From GCA-2746605 sp963710615 (GTDB lineage: Bacteria > Bacteroidota > Ignavibacteria > Ignavibacteriales > Melioribacteraceae), in contig CAVQBF010000031.1 in assembly GCA_963710615.1 (NCBI GenBank), forward strand, positions 186,001 to 250,000: DNA of 64,000 bases, written 5' to 3'. The translations under genes were made by a program, and so were the position numbers. Positions 59,955 to 64,000 of the stretch are shown piece by piece. Below the pieces are notes generated by a model. That model was given only the letters and a program-made list of their open reading frames with translations. It was not told the origin of the DNA and searched no databases. The stretch's first letter is position 1; each line of letters begins with the position of its first letter.

Positions 59955-61871
59955 TTAAGCAATGTATTTTCCACGTTTAACATAAGATGTATGTAATAAT
60001 TCATGCGATTTATGACTGCAAGGACCTTCTGTTATGAAATTCTCATAAAAGTATGAGATATGAGGATTTTCATGAGATTTTCTAATAGGTAATTCAGCTT
60101 CTTCTTCGTAAATAGCTTCTGCCCTCTTTGCTCTAATTTCTGCATTTGTTGGTATTGGTTGACCGCCGCCACCTAAACATCCACCAGGACATCCCATAAA
60201 CTCAATAAAATGACATTCACTAAACTTACCACCATTTTCTATATCATCCATTACTTTCTTAGCATTTGCAGTACCATGTGCTACAGCTACTTTTAAGGTA
60301 ACTCCTTTTAGCCAGTCCCAATTTGGGAAATGTGGTTTTAGCATATCTGGAACCGGTCCAACTTCTGTAATTGGAAGTTCTGCATAACGAATTCCTTCGA
60401 AACCTCTTATTGGAGTGATATTAGAATTTTCAAAAACTGTTTCAACTTTTTTGCCTGTTACAAGTTCAATCACAGTTCTTAAAGCAGCTTCCATTACTCC
60501 GCCGGTTGCTCCAAATATTAATCCGGCTCCTGAAGCATTTCCAAATGGATCGTCAAAATCTGACTTCGGCATCTCTGGTAAGGATATTCCTGCTTCTTTA
60601 ATCATTTGGGCTAATTCCCGTGTTGTCAATCCGTAGTCTACATCCTTAAAACCTGAATCCACCATTTCGGGACGGTTGCATTCATATTTTTTTGCTGAAC
60701 ATGGCATAACCGCTACTGTAACTATATCCTTTGGATCAACTTTTGCTTCTTGGGCATAGAACGTTTTAATTATTGCACCGAACATTTGCTGAGGTGATTT
60801 TGCAGAACTTAGATTATCAATATGATTCGTAAAGAAATGCTCCAAATATTTAACCCAACCAGGCGAACATGAAGTAAATTGTGGAATAACTGCAGTTTCA
60901 TCTTTTTCAACTAATGCTTTGTACAATCTTATTAGTAATTCAGTACCTTCTTCCAAAATAGTAAGATCAGCAGTAAAGTTAGTATCGAATACTTTATCAA
61001 AACCGATTCTTCGAAGTGCAGTATTTAATTCACCGGTTAGTGAATGTCCCGCTTCTAAACCAAATTCTTCACCAATTGCAGCTCTTGGAGAAGGTGCTGT
61101 TTGAATGACCACATGTTTATTTGGATCATCAATAGCTGCCCAAATTTCATCTCGAGGATCATTTGCTCTTAATGCTCCGGTTGGACATCTGTTAATACAT
61201 TGACCACAATTGATACAAATTACATCAGCTAGAGGTTTTTCAAAGAAAGTACCAATATGTGTTTCGTCCCCTCTATTTATTGCTTCCAATACACCTACTT
61301 CTTGCAAATCAATACAGGTTCTTACACATCTTTTACATAAAATACATTTATCCATATCTCTAACAACAGAATATGATGATTTATCAACTTCGTATCTTGG
61401 TTCTTTAATATGACCAAAATTATAATGATCAACTCCATACTCTTTTGCTAATGACTGAAGTTCACAATTATTGTTTCTGACACATGAATAGCATTCACCA
61501 TAATGTTCACTTAGAAGAAGATCAATAATATGTTTCCTTGCCTTTCTCACCATTGGTGTTGAAGTATGAATTTTGATCTGAGAAGTTATTGGGAAAGCAC
61601 ATGATGCTTGTAATGTTCTCATTCCTTCAACTTCAACTACGCATAATCTGCAAACACCGGCTACACATAAATCGGGATGATGACATAAAGTTGGGATATG
61701 AATATTATGCGATCTGCATGCTTCAAGAATAGTAGTTCCTAAGGGAACAACCAGTTCTTTTTCATTAATCTGAATTGTAACAGAACCGCCAATGTATTCG
61801 GGATTTTTTGGTTTTTCAATTGTATGAGGTTTCTGACTAACCGGAGCCCTATCTTTTTTATAATCCTCCAT
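59955..61871 (-). CDS. hydA: [FeFe] hydrogenase catalytic subunit, NADH/ferredoxin-linked type
   Basis: About 638 residues (start ATG 61871, MEDYKKDRAP, with GGAGGT upstream; the longer MEVI start is four codons upstream). Clusters: N-terminal [2Fe-2S] (C67, C78, C81, C95 in the longer numbering), His-Cys [4Fe-4S] (H127, C131, C134, C140), two [4Fe-4S] ferredoxin motifs (C180-C190, C223-C233), and the H-cluster: TSCSPGW (C339, S340), MPCSAKKYE (C395), FMGCPGGCLGGGGQP (C565, C569). The residue after C339 is Ser where the prototype TSCCP has the proton-relay Cys. The C-terminal tail SHKSHELLHTSY matches NADP/NAD-linked HndD-type enzymes. Forms a trimer with the genes upstream. Confidence 0.93.
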   Translation of the reverse strand: MEDYKKDRAPVSQKPHTIEKPKNPEYIGGSVTIQINEKELVVPLGTTILEACRSHNIHIPTLCHHPDLCVAGVCRLCVVEVEGMRTLQASCAFPITSQIKIHTSTPMVRKARKHIIDLLLSEHYGECYSCVRNNNCELQSLAKEYGVDHYNFGHIKEPRYEVDKSSYSVVRDMDKCILCKRCVRTCIDLQEVGVLEAINRGDETHIGTFFEKPLADVICINCGQCINRCPTGALRANDPRDEIWAAIDDPNKHVVIQTAPSPRAAIGEEFGLEAGHSLTGELNTALRRIGFDKVFDTNFTADLTILEEGTELLIRLYKALVEKDETAVIPQFTSCSPGWVKYLEHFFTNHIDNLSSAKSPQQMFGAIIKTFYAQEAKVDPKDIVTVAVMPCSAKKYECNRPEMVDSGFKDVDYGLTTRELAQMIKEAGISLPEMPKSDFDDPFGNASGAGLIFGATGGVMEAALRTVIELVTGKKVETVFENSNITPIRGFEGIRYAELPITEVGPVPDMLKPHFPNWDWLKGVTLKVAVAHGTANAKKVMDDIENGGKFSECHFIEFMGCPGGCLGGGGQPIPTNAEIRAKRAEAIYEEEAELPIRKSHENPHISYFYENFITEGPCSHKSHELLHTSYVKRGKYIA

Positions 61872-63073
61872 TATTACCTCCATTATTATAATTTAGGACT
61901 TCATCTTTAAAGTTTTCTAAATATTGAAATAAATGCATTTGGACTCGATTGTCCCAATCCGCATTTGGATGATATCTGCATCGTTCTTCCAAGATCTTTA
62001 AGTTTATTGATATAAGAAAAAGTATGTTCCCCTTTTTCAATCATTTCAATTCCTTCAAGAAGTTTAGTGTTTCCAATTCTGCAAGGTGTACATTGTCCGC
62101 ATGATTCTTCAACAAAAAATTCCATAAAGTTTTTTAGAACTTTTAACATATTTCTACTTTCATTGAATATTATTACTGAACCACCAGTTGCAACATCTTC
62201 ATATGCTAACATTCTATCAAATTGAGATTTTGGGTAACAATACCCTGAAGCACCGCCAATTTGAACGGCTTTAGTATTCTTTGCACCAACAAGATTCAAT
62301 AATTCATTAATTGTTGTTCCCCAAGGTAATTCATAGACACCCGGATTTTCACAGTCACCTGAAACTGAAAACAATTTTGAACCGGATGATTTCTCAGTTC
62401 CAACTTCTTTAAACCACTCTGAACCTTTAAGAATAATATGCGGTATTGTAGCTAATGTTTCTACATTATTTACTGAAGTTGGTTTTCCATTGTAACCTGT
62501 ATTTACTGGGTAAGGAGGTCTGTTTCTTGCTTCTCCTCTATGACCTTCCAAAGACTCAATAAGGGCAGTTTCTTCGCCGCAGACATAAGCTCCTGAACCT
62601 AAGAAAATTTGAATATCGAAATCAGAATCCTTCTTTGCCAAGGATATCTTTACCCAATAAATTATCTTTTCTCATTTCTTCTAAATAATCTTGAAGCGGT
62701 TTTAATAAATATTCGTATTCACCTCTAAGATAAACAATACCTACTTTTGCACCTATTGTGTAACCAGCAATAACCATTCCGTCAAAAACTAATTCAGGAT
62801 ATTCAACCAATAATACTCTATCCTTAAATGTTCCAGGTTCGCCTTCATCAGCATTACAGATTATATATTTTTCGTCACTGATTGATGCGGCTGTTAACAT
62901 CCATTTTGTAGATGTTGGAAATCCGGCTCCACCTCTACCTTTTAGTTTAGACATCTTTTATTTCGAATAAAATTTCATCTCGTTCTCATAGAGACTGCTT
63001 TTATTATACCTCCTCCTCTTTTATATTCAGAGAAGATTACTTTTCCTGTTCTTTCTTTTTTAATTTTTTCCAT
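61858..63073 (-). CDS. hydB: NuoF-like flavoprotein subunit of the hydrogenase (several frameshifts)
   Basis: About 405 residues. Pieces: start MEKIKKERTGKVIFSEYKRG at 63073 (AGGTG upstream), then LKGRGGAGFPTSTKW (NADH/FMN loop), GAYVCGEETALIESLEG, and the [4Fe-4S] motif ESCGQCTPCRIGN with SSKCGLGQ. It reads NAFISI then ENFKDEVLNYNN to a stop at 61858. Breaks lie near 61920, 62640 and two or more at about 62960-63010. It oxidises NADH or passes electrons to it. It lacks a long N-terminal thioredoxin-like extension, and C-terminal ferredoxin domains are absent, so it is the short form. Confidence 0.85.
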
Positions 63074-63081
63074 TTTCACCT

Positions 63082-63558
63082 CTACTTAACTTCATTCAGA
63101 AGCTGAACTGCTTTTTCTGGTGTTAATCGAGTATAAACCCGATCATTAATTGACATAGCTGGAGCAACATCGCATAGGCCTAAACAGTTGGCATATTCAA
63201 CAGTAAATTTTTTGTCTTTTGTTGTTTCCCCAATTTTAATTCCTAATTCTCTTTCAATAGCTTTTTCAATTGCTGCTTTCCCTTTCATTTCGCAAGATAT
63301 TGTTTTGCATAATTCGTACAATATTTCTACCTTTTGGTGTCTGAATTAAGAAATGCATAAAATGAAATAACACTATAAACTTCCACAGGTTGAATATTTA
63401 AATGACGTGCTACTTCTTGCTGCGCATAATCAGAAATGTATCTGTGCTTTTTCTGAATTTCGTGAAGAATTGTGAGTAAAGCTGATCGTATCATCTCCAT
63501 ATTCTTAACTAAAGATTCAATTTCTTCAGCTAAAGAAGTTTTTTCTTCAACTAAGCAT
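63082..63558 (-). CDS. hydC: NuoE-like [2Fe-2S] subunit of the hydrogenase (frameshifted)
   Basis: About 158 residues. The N-terminal part reads LTILHEIQKKHRYISDYAQQ and QPVEVYSVISFYAFLN, and the C-terminal part holds the four cysteines CKTISC and CLGLC of the thioredoxin-like [2Fe-2S] fold. The frame breaks near 63330, and the first codons also need one base removed (ATG at 63558 followed by LVEEKTSLAEEI). Partner of the NuoF-like subunit. It is 8 bp from that gene and 21 bp from the response regulator, in one operon. Confidence 0.82.
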
Positions 63559-63579
63559 TTTAGTTTCTCCCAATAACTT

Positions 63580-63947
63580 CTAGTTTAATAAACTTTTTAC
63601 CTTTTGAATCAGTTCTTCAGATGATATTGGTTTTTCAACAAAATCATCTACCGGTACTAATTCATTTGCCCCAAACTGCAATCCAATAGTTTTGGAAATA
63701 GAAGTGTACATTAAAATTGGAATTTTCGGGACATCTTTTTTAAACTCTTGTGCCAAAAAGAAACCATCATCTGGTTCATCCATCATAACGTCTAAAATTA
63801 TTAAATCGGGATGATTTTTCCTTAACAATATCAAAACCTGTTATTGGATTATTTGCTGTAATTACCTCATATCCATTAGCTTCTAAAATCAGTGTACTCG
63901 CTTCTAAGGATATCAGGATCATCATCAATTACGGCGATTAGTGCCAT
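63580..63947 (-). CDS. CheY-like response regulator (two frameshifts)
   Basis: About 122 residues, single receiver domain. Start ATG 63947 with GGAG just upstream: MALIAVIDDDPDI, the acidic pocket. The next part reads STLILEANGYEVITAN, then DLIILDVMMDEPDDGFF (phospho-accepting Asp) and DDFVEKPISSEEL (conserved Lys). Breaks lie near 63893 and 63830. No output domain, so it acts by protein contact or as a phosphate sink. First gene of the hydrogenase operon, which is unusual and suggests regulation of or by H2 metabolism. Confidence 0.8.
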
Positions 63948-64000
63948 ATTTTCTCCTATATTTAGTTGATATATTTATTTAAATGGAAAATAGTATTAGT

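Noticed and set aside
1..64000. Prophage, transposase or defence system
   Set aside because: I looked for integrases, transposases, restriction, Cas and toxin-antitoxin signatures on both strands and found none beyond the stand-alone HNH protein.

Overview
The window reads as chromosome from a low-GC, Gram-negative member of the Bacteroidota/Chlorobi/Ignavibacteria group, most like Ignavibacteria. Grounds: several secreted proteins end in a type IX secretion (T9SS)-style sorting domain (YLSNAYPNPFNP...GKLVLLK), there is a TonB-dependent receptor with a carboxypeptidase-like N-terminal domain, and the gene order trpS-scpA-scpB-rluB and DUF5683-parB-parA is familiar from that group. The assignment is inference from composition, sorting signals and gene order, with no database search behind it.

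Layout. 1-3.1 kb (minus): tRNA-synthetase and chromosome segregation block (lysS edge, rluB, scpB, scpA, trpS). 3.2-18.3 kb (minus): a surface-protein locus made of a ~1,000-residue repeat protein, a giant BACON/bacterial-repeat protein of about 2,700 residues with 14 near-identical 258-bp repeats, an OmpA/TSP3 protein and a PEGA lipoprotein. It has a consensus CRP-type palindrome upstream and a clear terminator downstream, so it may be one regulated unit. 18.4-38.8 kb (minus, except ppx): housekeeping genes (HNH nuclease, mnmA, ftsY, pgsA, subtilase, purF, tRNA-Pro, aroQ, parAB, cdaA, folP, nagA, rpe, PASTA protein). 39-51.7 kb (plus): POT peptide transporter, nagB, an alternative GlmU, an RqcH homologue, a rhodanese-MauE pair, GT9, small lipoproteins, DCC, RidA, PAP2, a homocysteine methyltransferase domain and ispE. 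51.9-55.3 kb (plus): small accessory genes (DUF1579-like, NTF2-like, HXXEE, membrane proteins), with an integron attC-like sequence between two of them. 55.3-64 kb (minus): DMT transporter, TonB receptor, sensor kinase, and a trimeric NADH-linked [FeFe] hydrogenase operon led by a response regulator.

How it fits together. The divergent nagA/rpe and POT/nagB/GlmU-like blocks suggest joint handling of peptides and amino sugars. The hydrogenase genes (NuoE-like, NuoF-like, HydA-like) suggest fermentative H2 cycling coupled to NADH and ferredoxin. The 3-18 kb locus is probably a secreted adhesin or matrix system.

Sequence quality. About fifteen genes, including essential ones (trpS, ispE), are interrupted by single-base indels, often in short homopolymers, while about 19.1-42.5 kb is almost free of them. 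These are most simply sequencing or assembly errors. Such genes are given here as full-length spans with the break positions stated.
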